64,000 nucleotides of DNA from Pseudomonas nunensis. GTDB lineage: Bacteria; Pseudomonadota; Gammaproteobacteria; Pseudomonadales; Pseudomonadaceae. The translations under genes were made by a program, and so were the position numbers. The notes under the pieces are model-generated. The model saw only the letters and a list, made by a program, of their open reading frames with translations, was not told the DNA's origin and did no database searches. The DNA is taken from contig NZ_CP101125.1 in assembly GCF_024296925.1 (NCBI RefSeq), positions 5,272,501-5,336,500 of the forward strand, in the 5' to 3' direction. This document shows, one piece after another, positions 34,233 through 43,144 of the stretch (positions are counted from its first letter, which is position 1; each line of letters starts with the position of its first letter).

Positions 34233-35683
34233 ACGCTTCCGCGATTATTCCTACGGTTGCCGTGGAAGAAGATTTCCGTGCCAGGGCTCACGAGGCTTTG
34301 GCTGACACGCAACTGCGAAATAACTTTCGCAGTGCGATGGATTCACTGATGACAAAACGGGCAGCGTCTTTCAGCGATGCCCACGAAAGAGAACATTTGC
34401 GTGTGCTGGGCAATGCTGTCCGCGCCCGCGCATTATCCAAGTTGCCCGACTTGCTCGAGCAGCTTGAACAGAACCTGACCCGCAACGGTGTGACAGTGCA
34501 CTGGGCGGAAACGGTGGACGAGGCCAATGGCATCGTCCTCTCGATCATCCGCGCTCACGAGGGGCGGCAAGTGATCAAGGGCAAATCGATGGTCAGCGAA
34601 GAAATGGAGATGAATCATTTCCTCGCTGAACAGGGCATTGAATGTCTGGAATCGGACATGGGCGAGTACATCGTCCAGCTCGACCACGAGAAGCCTTCAC
34701 ACATTATTATGCCGGCGATCCACAAGAATGCCGGTCAGGTCGCGTCCTTGTTCCACGACAAACTTGGCGTGGAATACACCAAGGACGTTGACCAACTCAT
34801 TCAGATCGGTCGCAAAGTCTTGCGACAGAAATTCTTCGAAGCGGACATCGGCGTCTCCGGCGTCAACTTCGCCGTGGCCGAAACCGGCACCCTGCTGCTG
34901 GTGGAAAACGAAGGCAATGGGCGCATGACCACCACGGTCCCGCCGGTGCACATTGCCGTGACCGGCATCGAAAAAGTCGTTGAAAACCTGCGGGACGTGG
35001 TCCCTTTGCTGTCGCTGCTGACCCGCTCCGCGCTGGGCCAGCCGATCACCACTTACGTCAACATGATCTCCGGCCCGCGCAAGGAGCATGAACTTGATGG
35101 CCCACAGGAAGTGCACCTGGTATTGCTCGACAACGGTCGCAGCCAGGCCTTTGCCGACAGCGAACTGCGCCAGACCCTGAACTGCATCCGCTGCGGCGCG
35201 TGTATGAATCATTGCCCGGTCTACACTCGAATCGGCGGCCACGCCTATGGGGAGGTTTACCCTGGGCCTATCGGAAAAATCATCACCCCGCACATGGTCG
35301 GCCTGGCGAAAGTCCCGGACCATCCGAGTGCCTCGTCGCTGTGCGGCGCCTGCGGTGAAGTCTGCCCGGTAAAAATTCCGATCCCGGCATTGCTGCGGCG
35401 CCTGCGCGAAGAAAACGTCAAAGCCCCGGACAGCCCACATAAAGTCATGCGCGGCCAGGGCAGCAAGTATTCGCGCAAAGAACGCTTTATCTGGAATGCC
35501 TGGGCGAAACTCAACAGCTCGCCGACGCTCTATCGTTTGTTCGGCTTCTTCGCCACTCGCCTGCGCGCCCTCGCGCCGAGCAATGTCGGCCCATGGACGC
35601 AAAACCACAGCGCGCCAAAACCCGCTGCCCGCTCGCTGCATGACATGGCCCGCGAGCATCTGGCCAAACAGGGAGACCGTTGA
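34229..35683 (+). CDS. lldF: L-lactate utilisation protein LldF (LutB), iron-sulfur subunit
   Basis: A 484-residue subunit with an N-terminal LUD domain (about 60-300) and two [4Fe-4S] motifs: CIRCGACMNHCPVY near 317-330 and CGACGEVCPVKIP near 367-379. It passes electrons from lactate oxidation towards the quinone pool (family knowledge). Start and stop overlap lldE and lldG by 4 and 1 bases, so the three subunits are translationally coupled. Confidence 0.94.
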   Translation: MNASAIIPTVAVEEDFRARAHEALADTQLRNNFRSAMDSLMTKRAASFSDAHEREHLRVLGNAVRARALSKLPDLLEQLEQNLTRNGVTVHWAETVDEANGIVLSIIRAHEGRQVIKGKSMVSEEMEMNHFLAEQGIECLESDMGEYIVQLDHEKPSHIIMPAIHKNAGQVASLFHDKLGVEYTKDVDQLIQIGRKVLRQKFFEADIGVSGVNFAVAETGTLLLVENEGNGRMTTTVPPVHIAVTGIEKVVENLRDVVPLLSLLTRSALGQPITTYVNMISGPRKEHELDGPQEVHLVLLDNGRSQAFADSELRQTLNCIRCGACMNHCPVYTRIGGHAYGEVYPGPIGKIITPHMVGLAKVPDHPSASSLCGACGEVCPVKIPIPALLRRLREENVKAPDSPHKVMRGQGSKYSRKERFIWNAWAKLNSSPTLYRLFGFFATRLRALAPSNVGPWTQNHSAPKPAARSLHDMAREHLAKQGDR

Positions 35684-36354
35684 TGAGCGCCAAGCAAAAT
35701 ATCCTCGCCAAATTACGCAATAGTCTGACCGGAACTACACCAGTGCCTGACGAGTTCGACGTCGAACTACTGACCGCGCCCTACACCTACACGCCTGAGC
35801 AACGCATCCCGCAACTGCGCAAACTGATGGAAGCGGTGCACACAGAAATTCATCTGACCTCGGGCGCAGATTGGCCCGAGCTGCTGGCGCAACTTTTAAG
35901 GGATCGCCAGTTGCCGAGCCTGTTGATCGCGCCAACGACACCTCACGGTCAACGGATCACACAGCACTGGTCGAAAAATCCCGGTCTGCCGACGCTCAAA
36001 TCCTACGATCGCCCGGTCGAAGAATGGAAAGCCGAATTGTTTAACGACACCCCGGCCAGCCTGACCACCACCCTAGGCGCAATCGCCGCGACGGGTAGTC
36101 TGATTCTCTGGCCGACACGGGAAGAACCGCGCCTGATGAGCCTGGTACCGCCGGTGCATTTCGCCCTGCTCAAGGCCAGTGAAATCCGCGACAACTTCTA
36201 TCAAGTCCAACAGGAATTCGAGTGGGCCCAGGGCATGCCGACCAACGCCTTGTTGGTGTCCGGTCCGTCGAAGACCGCCGACATCGAACAAGTGCTGGCC
36301 TATGGCGCCCATGGTCCGAAAGACCTGGTGGTATTGATCCTGGAGGACCAATGA
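35683..36354 (+). CDS. lldG: L-lactate utilisation protein LldG (LutC), LUD domain
   Basis: Third subunit of the LldEFG complex, 223 residues, with the LUD fold; conserved segments are GAIAATGSLILWPTREEPRLMSLVPPVHFALL and the C-terminal GPSKTADIEQVLAYGAHGPKDL. The start is the ATG at 35683, overlapping the lldF TGA. The dld start overlaps its stop by 4 bases. Confidence 0.93.
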   Translation: MSAKQNILAKLRNSLTGTTPVPDEFDVELLTAPYTYTPEQRIPQLRKLMEAVHTEIHLTSGADWPELLAQLLRDRQLPSLLIAPTTPHGQRITQHWSKNPGLPTLKSYDRPVEEWKAELFNDTPASLTTTLGAIAATGSLILWPTREEPRLMSLVPPVHFALLKASEIRDNFYQVQQEFEWAQGMPTNALLVSGPSKTADIEQVLAYGAHGPKDLVVLILEDQ

Positions 36355-39170
36355 CCTTACCGGCGGCTTTCCTGCGTGATGCGCAGCAACTGATTCCCCA
36401 GGACCGACGTTTCGACGATCCTCTATCGACGCTGGCCTTCGGCACCGATGCGAGTTTCTATCGGCTGATTCCGCAACTGGTGATCCGCGTCGAGTCTGAA
36501 GACGAAGTGGTCGCACTGCTGAAACTGGCACAACGGGATCAGGTCCCGGTGACGTTTCGCGCGGCCGGCACCAGCCTTTCAGGGCAGGCCATCAGCGATT
36601 CGGTATTGATCGTGCTCGGGGATAACTGGAACGGTCGCGAGATTCGCGGTTTGGGCACGCAGATTCGTCTGCAGCCCGGCGTAATCGGTGCACAGGCCAA
36701 CGCTTGGCTGGCGCCATTCGGACGCAAGATCGGTCCGGACCCGGCTTCGATCAATGCCTGCAAAATCGGCGGCATCGTCGCCAACAATGCCAGCGGCATG
36801 TGCTGTGGCACGGCGCAAAATACTTATCACACGCTAGCCGGGATTCGCCTGGTGCTGGCCGACGGCAGCCGTCTCGATACCGAAGACGCCGCCAGTGTTG
36901 CCACGTTTCGCCAGAGCCATTCCGAACTGCTGGAGCGCCTGGCGACATTGGGCCGCGAGACCCGCGCCAATTCCGAACTGGCTGCAAGAATTCGCCACAA
37001 ATACCGTCTGAAAAATACCACCGGCCTGTCGCTCAATGCGCTGGTGGATTTCGACGAGCCTGTGGATATCTTGAGCCACTTACTGGTGGGCTCCGAAGGC
37101 ACGCTCGGCTTCATCAGCGCGGTGACTTACGACACGGTGATCGACCACCCGAACAAAGCCTCGGCGTTGATCGTGTTCCCGGATGTGGAAACCTGCTGCA
37201 ACGCCGTGACCGTGCTGAAAAGCCAACCGGTGTCGGCGGTGGAGCTGCTGGATCGCCGCAGTCTGCGCTCGGTGCAGGACAAACCCGGCATGCCCGCTTT
37301 CGTACAGCAATTGTCGAATAATGCTTGCGCCCTGCTGATCGAATCCCGCGCCGCGTCGCCCACTTTGTTGCGCGAACAGCTGGCGCAGATCATGACGTCC
37401 CTGGCTTCCTTCCCGGTGGAGAAGCAAGTCGATTTCACCGAGGATCCAGTGGAAAACGCCCGGCTCTGGGCGATCCGCAAGGACACCTTCCCCGCGGTCG
37501 GCGCGGTGCGCAAAACCGGCACCACGGTGATCATCGAAGACGTGACCTTCCCGGTGGAACAACTGGCCATCGGTGTGAACCGCTTGATCGAGTTGTTCGA
37601 CAAACATCACTACGACGAAGCGATCCTTTTCGGACACGCACTGGAAGGCAATCTGCACTTCGTCTTCACCCAAGGCTTCAACAATCCGGAAGAAGTCGCA
37701 CGCTACCAGGCGTTCATGGATGACGTGGCGCAGTTGGTGGCCGTGGAATTCGGCGGCTCGCTGAAGGCCGAACACGGCACCGGTCGCAACATGGCGCCGT
37801 TTGTCGAACTGGAATGGGGCAGCGATGCCTATCAGTTGATGTGGCAACTCAAACGCCTGCTCGACCCGAACGGCATTCTCAACCCGGACGTTGTGCTCAG
37901 CGAAGATCCGCAGATCCACCTCAAACACTTGAAGCCGCTACCCGCCGCCGACGAGATTGTGGATAAGTGCATCGAGTGCGGCTTCTGCGAGCCTGTCTGC
38001 CCGTCGAAAGGCCTGACCCTGAGCCCGCGCCAGCGCATCGTTATCTGGCGTGACATTCAGGCGAAGAAACGTGCCGGCGTCGACACCGCTGAACTCGAAG
38101 CTGCTTACGAATATCAAGGCATCGACACCTGCGCCGCCACCGGGCTATGTGCGCAACGCTGCCCTGTAGGAATCAATACCGGCGAACTGGTGAAAAAGCT
38201 GCGCAGCCGTAAAGCGACGTATACGAAAACCGCCAATTGGCTTGAAGGAAATTTCGCCACTGCGCTGCAAGGTGCGCGGTTCACTTTGCACGTCGCCAAT
38301 GGCGCGCGGATGCTGCTCGGGGCGCCGCGCCTGGCGAAGCTCTCGGCTACGCTGACGCGGTTGTCCAAAGGCCAGGTCCCACAATGGACCAACGCCATGC
38401 CGCAACCGGAAAAAGCCATTTGCTTCAGCCCGGCAGTGTCGGACGAACGCCCTCGGGTGGTGTACCTCGCGGCCTGCGTTTCGCGGGCAATGGGCCCGTC
38501 GGCGGGTGATAAAGAGCAGATGTCGCTGTACGACAAAACCCGTGGGTTGCTGGAAAAGGCCGGTTACCAGGTCGTGTTTCCGGACAACCAGGACAACCTC
38601 TGCTGCGGTCAGCCGTTCGCTTCCAAGGGCTACGCCGAACAGGCCGAACACAAACGCCAGGAACTGATTGGCGCGCTGCTGCACGCCAGCCGTGGCGGGC
38701 TCGACCCGATTTATTGCGACACCAGCCCCTGTACGTTGCGGCTGGTTCAGGACCTCGGCGAAGTGCGCCTGGACCTGTACGACCCGGTGCGTTTCATTCG
38801 TACGCATCTGATGGATCGACTGGATTTCACCCCGCAGGAAGCGCCGATCGCGGTGCACGTCACCTGCAGCACTCAGCACTTGGGTGAGAGCCAGGCGTTG
38901 ATCGATCTGGCACGCAAATGCAGCAACAACGTGGTCATTCCTGAAGGCATACATTGCTGTGGGTTTGCCGGCGATAAAGGCTTCACCACGCCGGAGTTGA
39001 ACGCGCATTCGCTGCGCTCGCTCAAGGAGGCGGTGCAGCATTGCAGCGAGGGGATTTCTACCAGCCGCACCTGTGAGATTGGTCTGACGCAGCACGGTGG
39101 AATTGACTACCACGGGCTGGTCTATCTGGTGGATCGGGTGACCCAAGCGAGGCACATGCAAGAAAAATAG
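36351..39170 (+). CDS. dld: FAD-binding and iron-sulfur D-lactate dehydrogenase
   Basis: Membrane-associated D-lactate:quinone oxidoreductase of the large FAD/Fe-S class (YdiJ/D-iLDH type), 939 residues. Order: FAD-binding PCMH domain (about 35-270; FRAAGTSLSGQ, GGIVANNASGMCCG), FAD-linked oxidase C-terminal domain (about 290-530; EHGTGRNMAPF), ferredoxin motifs CIECGFCEPVCPS and CAATGLCAQRCPVGI (about 540-615), and two CCG domains (CCGQPFASKG, HCCGFAGDKGF). Last gene of the operon; D-lactate specificity is inferred from position beside lldP-lldEFG. Confidence 0.9.
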   Translation: MTLPAAFLRDAQQLIPQDRRFDDPLSTLAFGTDASFYRLIPQLVIRVESEDEVVALLKLAQRDQVPVTFRAAGTSLSGQAISDSVLIVLGDNWNGREIRGLGTQIRLQPGVIGAQANAWLAPFGRKIGPDPASINACKIGGIVANNASGMCCGTAQNTYHTLAGIRLVLADGSRLDTEDAASVATFRQSHSELLERLATLGRETRANSELAARIRHKYRLKNTTGLSLNALVDFDEPVDILSHLLVGSEGTLGFISAVTYDTVIDHPNKASALIVFPDVETCCNAVTVLKSQPVSAVELLDRRSLRSVQDKPGMPAFVQQLSNNACALLIESRAASPTLLREQLAQIMTSLASFPVEKQVDFTEDPVENARLWAIRKDTFPAVGAVRKTGTTVIIEDVTFPVEQLAIGVNRLIELFDKHHYDEAILFGHALEGNLHFVFTQGFNNPEEVARYQAFMDDVAQLVAVEFGGSLKAEHGTGRNMAPFVELEWGSDAYQLMWQLKRLLDPNGILNPDVVLSEDPQIHLKHLKPLPAADEIVDKCIECGFCEPVCPSKGLTLSPRQRIVIWRDIQAKKRAGVDTAELEAAYEYQGIDTCAATGLCAQRCPVGINTGELVKKLRSRKATYTKTANWLEGNFATALQGARFTLHVANGARMLLGAPRLAKLSATLTRLSKGQVPQWTNAMPQPEKAICFSPAVSDERPRVVYLAACVSRAMGPSAGDKEQMSLYDKTRGLLEKAGYQVVFPDNQDNLCCGQPFASKGYAEQAEHKRQELIGALLHASRGGLDPIYCDTSPCTLRLVQDLGEVRLDLYDPVRFIRTHLMDRLDFTPQEAPIAVHVTCSTQHLGESQALIDLARKCSNNVVIPEGIHCCGFAGDKGFTTPELNAHSLRSLKEAVQHCSEGISTSRTCEIGLTQHGGIDYHGLVYLVDRVTQARHMQEK

Positions 39171-39199
39171 AACCCTGACGAACCGCCGTAGTCCACAGA

Positions 39200-39229
39200 G
39201 TAAGCCCGGTAAATGCCGGGCCTTACCCA
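39200..39229 (+). terminator. Stem-loop after dld
   Basis: Imperfect inverted repeat TAAGCCCGG / CCGGGCCTTA shortly after the dld stop, followed by ACCC rather than T. Probable operon end. Confidence 0.5.
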
Positions 39230-39289
39230 AACTCGGCAGCCCGTCCTGATGGCCAGCGATGCCTGGACCCTCAGTTCAAGGAGATACAC

Positions 39290-39565
39290 ATGAAACGTTC
39301 TGTACTGTTAGGTCTGTTCGTTACTGCTTCGCTGATGGCATCCACCTCGTTTGCCGCCGAAGACCTCTGTGCGGTCAACTTGAAAACCATCGAAAATGCC
39401 AAAGCTCAGATCTCTCCGGAGATGACTGAGCAGGTACAGGCTTCCGTCGAAAAAGCCAAAGCCGATCACGCGACGGGCACCAAAAAAGGCACTGAAGATT
39501 GCATCGCCGAAACCACCCAGACGATTCAGGATATTCAGAAGTCCAGTGACGGCGGCAAACAATAG
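39290..39565 (+). CDS. Small secreted protein, paralogue 1
   Basis: A 91-residue precursor with a typical signal peptide (MKRSVLLGLFVTASLMASTSFAA, cleavage after ASTSFAA near residue 22-23). The mature part is short, charged, predicted helical, and has two Cys (DLCAVNL and EDCIAE) that could form a disulfide in the periplasm. AGGAG lies just before the ATG. It resembles the next gene in signal peptide, Cys positions and flanking DNA. I do not recognise a characterised family; function unknown. Confidence 0.82.
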   Translation: MKRSVLLGLFVTASLMASTSFAAEDLCAVNLKTIENAKAQISPEMTEQVQASVEKAKADHATGTKKGTEDCIAETTQTIQDIQKSSDGGKQ

Positions 39566-39576
39566 TCCCCCGCCAA

Positions 39577-39600
39577 GGCCAACCTTCGGGATGGCCTGCT
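39577..39600 (+). terminator. Hairpin after paralogue 1
   Basis: AGGCCAACC-TTCG-GGATGGCCT, a UUCG-capped stem-loop just after the stop codon. A near copy follows paralogue 2. Confidence 0.55.
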
Positions 39601-39811
39601 TCGCAGACGCCGATGTAAAGCACACAGGCTTGTTGCTCATCTGAATTCAGAGAGCAACAGGCCTGTCGTCGTTCACGATTCTCTAAACCGAATTACTTCG
39701 CAGCGCCGTGGTCTTTTAAGTAGGCCCCATCCATCGTGGCCAGTTTTCAGACCTCGGCCGAGCCGCCCACTCATACGGCAGCACCGAGACCATCAGTCTT
39801 AGGAGATATCC

Positions 39812-40063
39812 ATGAAACGTACCGCACTCGCTGGTCTGTTCATGTCTGCTGTTATGTTGGCCTCACCCGTATTTGCTGCGGACAACAACCTGTGTACGAG
39901 CAAGCTGCAAGAACTCGAAGCCAAAGTGAATTCGCTGCCAGCGACCTCCCCCAACGCACCGGAGATCAAACGACTGCTGGCCAGCGCCAAAGCTTCACAG
40001 GCTTCCAAAGACGACAAGAAATGCGCCACTGAGGCCAGCCAGGCATTGTCGATGGCAAACTGA
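39812..40063 (+). CDS. Small secreted protein, paralogue 2
   Basis: An 83-residue precursor with signal peptide MKRTALAGLFMSAVMLASPVFAA and a short Lys/Ala/Ser-rich helical mature part containing two Cys (NNLCTSKLQELEAKV and KKCATEASQAL), arranged as in the upstream paralogue. Preceded by AGGAG and followed by a UUCG hairpin (40086-40107). A tandem duplication unit just upstream of ssrA. Function unknown. Confidence 0.82.
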   Translation: MKRTALAGLFMSAVMLASPVFAADNNLCTSKLQELEAKVNSLPATSPNAPEIKRLLASAKASQASKDDKKCATEASQALSMAN

Positions 40064-40085
40064 GCAGCGAACCCTGATCACTCGC

Positions 40086-40108
40086 GGCTAACCTTCGGGT
40101 TGGCCTTC
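40086..40108 (+). terminator. Hairpin after paralogue 2
   Basis: GGCTAACC-TTCG-GGTTGGCC followed by TT, the counterpart of the hairpin at 39577; likely terminator before ssrA. Confidence 0.6.
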
Positions 40109-40171
40109 TGACGCGTGTTGGCGTACACTGCACACGTCTGTTGCTCACTTGATTCACCGAGCAACGGACAC

Positions 40172-40568
40172 GGGGCCGTTTAGGATTCGACGCCGGTCGC
40201 GAAACTTTAGGTGCATGCCGAGTTGGTAACAGAACTCGTAAATCCACTGTTGCAACTTCTTATAGTTGCCAATGACGAAACCTACGGCCAGGAATTCTCT
40301 CTCGCTGCGTAAGCAGCTTTAGACCTGAGCTTCTGGTACCTTCGGGTCCAGCAATCACCAGGGGATGTCTGTAAACCCAAAGTGATTGTCATATAGAACA
40401 GAATCGCCGTGCAGTACGTTGTGGACGAAGCGGCTAAAACTTACACAACTCGCCCAAAGCACCCTGCCCTTCGGGTCGCTGAGGGTTAACTTAATAGATA
40501 CGGCTACGCATGTAGTACCGACAGCGGAGTACTGGCGGACGGGGGTTCAAATCCCCCCGGCTCCACCA
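40172..40568 (+). ncRNA. ssrA: Transfer-messenger RNA (tmRNA)
   Basis: About 397 bases. The tRNA-like ends pair GGGGCC at the start with GGCTCC before the encoded CCA, and the 3' part has the T-arm GGTTCAAATCC. The tag reading frame at 40268-40312 encodes ANDETYGQEFSLAA followed by TAA, ending in the degradation signal LAA. The flanking pseudoknot regions are as expected in size. SmpB, its partner, is encoded 10 kb upstream. The 3' end of ssrA is a common integration site for genomic islands. Confidence 0.96.
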
Positions 40569-40579
40569 CTTCATCATCT

Positions 40580-40605
40580 AAAGACGTCCACGGACGTCTT
40601 TTTTT
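40580..40605 (+). terminator. Rho-independent terminator of ssrA
   Basis: AAAGACGTCC-AC-GGACGTCTTTTTTT, 12 bases past the CCA end. Confidence 0.9.
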
Positions 40606-40608
40606 GTG

Positions 40609-40639
40609 CCTGAAATTCAGTAAACACAGGAATTTCAGG
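40609..40639. repeat. Inverted repeat downstream of ssrA
   Basis: Perfect 10-bp arms CCTGAAATTC / GAATTTCAGG separated by 11 bases, directly after the ssrA terminator. The remaining 140 bases to the LysR gene show no other feature. Confidence 0.6.
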
Positions 40640-40779
40640 GCTATTCGCGTAAGCCAAAGAGATCCCGCCCTCGTTCACACGGCATGTTTTTCCCAGCATG
40701 AAATCAACGCCATTATCGGAAGCGGACGAACGGGTGTAGATCAACCCGTCGCGTCCTGTTCACGCGCAGTAGATACCTG

Positions 40780-41664
40780 CTAATAGACGATTTCGCTGCG
40801 AATGGCCTGGGTGACGATGCACGACAGTCGTTCAGTCAGCAAATCCGGGCTGGCCTCTCGTCGATGCAATGTCAGAGGGATGCTGGGTAAAGGTGGCAAC
40901 CCTCGTTCCTCGGCGGCCAGAAGTGCTGTTCCTGATTGCATCCCCAAGGATGTTCTGATGGTGTAGCCCAACCCTGCCTCCGTGGCCGCCGACAGGCCAT
41001 TGAGGCTGGAGCTGGTGAACGACAGCCGCCATGGAATGCCCTCGCGGCTCAGGGCCTCGGTCGCCATCGAATGAAAGGGGCATGGAGCATCGAAGGCAAT
41101 GATCGGCAACGGCTCGCCCGAGTCGATATTCCAGTCAAAGTACTCGTGGGCAGAGCCGATCCATTGCATTTGTAAATCTGCGACGCGCTCTTGGTACCCA
41201 CCTTTGTGCCCATCGCCCCACACTACCGCCAGATCGAGCGACCCACTGTCGATGCGACTCAACAAGTCGGCATTACGCGCGATCCGCGCTTCGACACGAA
41301 CATCAGGATGGGCTCTAGCGAATCGGCCCAATACCGTTGGCAAGAAACTACTCAGATCTTCCTGAAGCCCGAGGCGTACCCAGCCCTTGAGTTTGAGCTC
41401 GGACACGGCAGTGACGGTCTCATCGTTGAGGCTCAAAAGACGTCGCGAATAGTTGAGCAGCACCTCCCCGGTATCAGTCAGGGCAAGCCGCCGACCGGCC
41501 TTCGTGAACAGCGGTGATCCCGCCTGGGCTTCGAGTTTTTTCAGCTGAGCGCTGATGGCTGAAGTCGAACGGGCAAGCTTCTGCGCGGCCTTGGCGAAGC
41601 TACCCAATTCAACGCCTGTGACGAAGCTGCGCATGACATCCAAATCAAAATTCACTGGCCTCAT
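40780..41664 (-). CDS. LysR-family transcriptional regulator
   Basis: A 294-residue LysR protein: N-terminal winged HTH (about 8-66; SFAKAAQKLARSTSAISAQLKKLEAQAGSPLF) and a LysR substrate-binding domain (about 90-290). The ATG at 41664 (MRPVNFDLDVM) is chosen because it leaves the usual seven to ten residues before the helix. Divergent from the MFS gene across 107 AT-rich bases, the classical position of a regulator controlling its neighbour; probably also controls the enzyme operon from 43145. Effector unknown. Confidence 0.92.
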   Translation of the reverse strand: MRPVNFDLDVMRSFVTGVELGSFAKAAQKLARSTSAISAQLKKLEAQAGSPLFTKAGRRLALTDTGEVLLNYSRRLLSLNDETVTAVSELKLKGWVRLGLQEDLSSFLPTVLGRFARAHPDVRVEARIARNADLLSRIDSGSLDLAVVWGDGHKGGYQERVADLQMQWIGSAHEYFDWNIDSGEPLPIIAFDAPCPFHSMATEALSREGIPWRLSFTSSSLNGLSAATEAGLGYTIRTSLGMQSGTALLAAEERGLPPLPSIPLTLHRREASPDLLTERLSCIVTQAIRSEIVY

Positions 41665-41771
41665 AACAATCCTGTTTTTTGGGACTAACACGCAAAATAA
41701 TTTGATATTCAGCACGATGGACCCATGAGAGCCTTTTGCCAACAAATATTGAGCTTTTTTATGGGGGGCCT

Positions 41772-43016
41772 ATGCCTGTCGATAATAGTCACCGGTGGAA
41801 GGTGCTGGGAGTTGGTGTTGCGGCCAACGCCAGTTTTTCCAGCGTCGTTGGGGGGCTGCCGGCAACAGCCATTTACATGCGTGCCACCTATCAGCTCGAC
41901 AATACCGAGTTGGGGTTGGTGCTGGGAGTCTTGGGACTTGGCATTGCCATTAGCGAAATTCCCTGGGGTCTGCTGACTGACCGCTGGGGGGATCGGCCGG
42001 TATTGCTCACCGGGCTTCTGAGTTCCGGGATAGCCCTGTTGGTACTGGCGATGCTGGCGCTGTATGCGCCTACCTTGGTATTGCTGGCCGTAGGGTTATT
42101 TATCGTGGGACTGCTGGGAAGTAGCGTCAATGGCGCCAGTGGCCGGGCGATCATGGCATGGTTCAAGGAGGGCGAACGGGGACTGGCCATGAGCATCCGG
42201 CAAACAGCGGTCCCGGGCGGCTATGCCTTGGGGGCGGTGATACTGCCCTATCTTGCCCACCGATACGGCTTTGTCGAAGTGTTTGTTGCCAGCGCACTGT
42301 TCTGCCTGGTGGCGGGCCTGTTTGCCTGGCTTTGGCTCTACGAGCCGGACTTCTCCGGTGCGGCAGCTAAAAAGCAGAACGCGGCATCCAGCAACAGCCC
42401 GCTGAAAGACTCTCGGGTCTGGCGAATCGTATTAGCCATAGGGCTGCTCTGCGCCCCGCAGTTTGCGATTCTCACCTACGCAGCCGTGTTCTTTCACGAC
42501 TTCAGCAACCTCAATATCACCCTCGTATCCGCGACCCTGGCGGTCATACAAGTTGGCGCTATCGTCAGCAGGATCTGGAGCGGACGCTGGACCGATAAAA
42601 ACAAAAACCGTCGCAGCTACCTCAAAGCCTGTGCCTGGTTAAGCACCGTGACGTTCCTTCTGCTCGGCATCACGGTATCGGCAACCAGCTTTTACGGCAT
42701 GGGCGAGTCGCCGCTGGCCAGCGCCATCATCATCGGTGTAATGGTCGTCGCCGGAATCAGCGTATCGGCGTGGCACGGAGTGGCCTACACCGAACTGGCC
42801 ACACTGGCGGGCGCCAGTCGAGCCGGCACCGCCTTGGCAATGGGTAATACCTGCGTCTTTGTCGTGCTGTTCGCCACCCCTATCGCAGCGTCGGCCCTTA
42901 TGACGCACTTTTCCTGGGGCATGGTATGGCTGGCTGCAGCCTTCTGCGCACTGTTGACAGTGCCGCTATTTCCCCGCGTGGAAAAAACCTACGCGCTGGA
43001 ATTGGGTTCAGCTTGA
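41772..43016 (+). CDS. Major facilitator superfamily transporter
   Basis: Inner-membrane transporter of 414 residues with about 12 membrane segments. Loop 2-3 has the MFS signature WGLLTDRWGDRPVLL; the two halves are joined by a short loop near 195-215. The start ATG at 41772 has GGGGGG just upstream. It resembles the CynX/NimT-type MFS group in overall pattern. Its position between a LysR gene and a biosynthetic operon suggests product export or precursor uptake. It ends in a strong bidirectional terminator, so the next operon has its own promoter. Confidence 0.9.
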   Translation: MPVDNSHRWKVLGVGVAANASFSSVVGGLPATAIYMRATYQLDNTELGLVLGVLGLGIAISEIPWGLLTDRWGDRPVLLTGLLSSGIALLVLAMLALYAPTLVLLAVGLFIVGLLGSSVNGASGRAIMAWFKEGERGLAMSIRQTAVPGGYALGAVILPYLAHRYGFVEVFVASALFCLVAGLFAWLWLYEPDFSGAAAKKQNAASSNSPLKDSRVWRIVLAIGLLCAPQFAILTYAAVFFHDFSNLNITLVSATLAVIQVGAIVSRIWSGRWTDKNKNRRSYLKACAWLSTVTFLLLGITVSATSFYGMGESPLASAIIIGVMVVAGISVSAWHGVAYTELATLAGASRAGTALAMGNTCVFVVLFATPIAASALMTHFSWGMVWLAAAFCALLTVPLFPRVEKTYALELGSA

Positions 43017-43080
43017 ATTCACCCGCGTCAACGCTTCACAACTTCATGGCAATCGAAGCAACACTCGTCGCAACAAAATG

Positions 43081-43110
43081 AATAAAGGCTGATTGGATCA
43101 GCCTTTATTT
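43081..43110. terminator. Bidirectional terminator after the MFS gene
   Basis: Perfect 13-bp inverted repeat AATAAAGGCTGAT-TGG-ATCAGCCTTTATT with an A-rich left and T-rich right side. Confidence 0.9.
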
Positions 43111-43144
43111 ATCTGGACTTATACTCATTCCATTGGAGGAAACC

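Noticed and set aside
40118..40160. Sigma-70 promoter for ssrA
   Set aside because: TTGGCG and several candidate -10 boxes can be placed, but none has convincing match and spacing.
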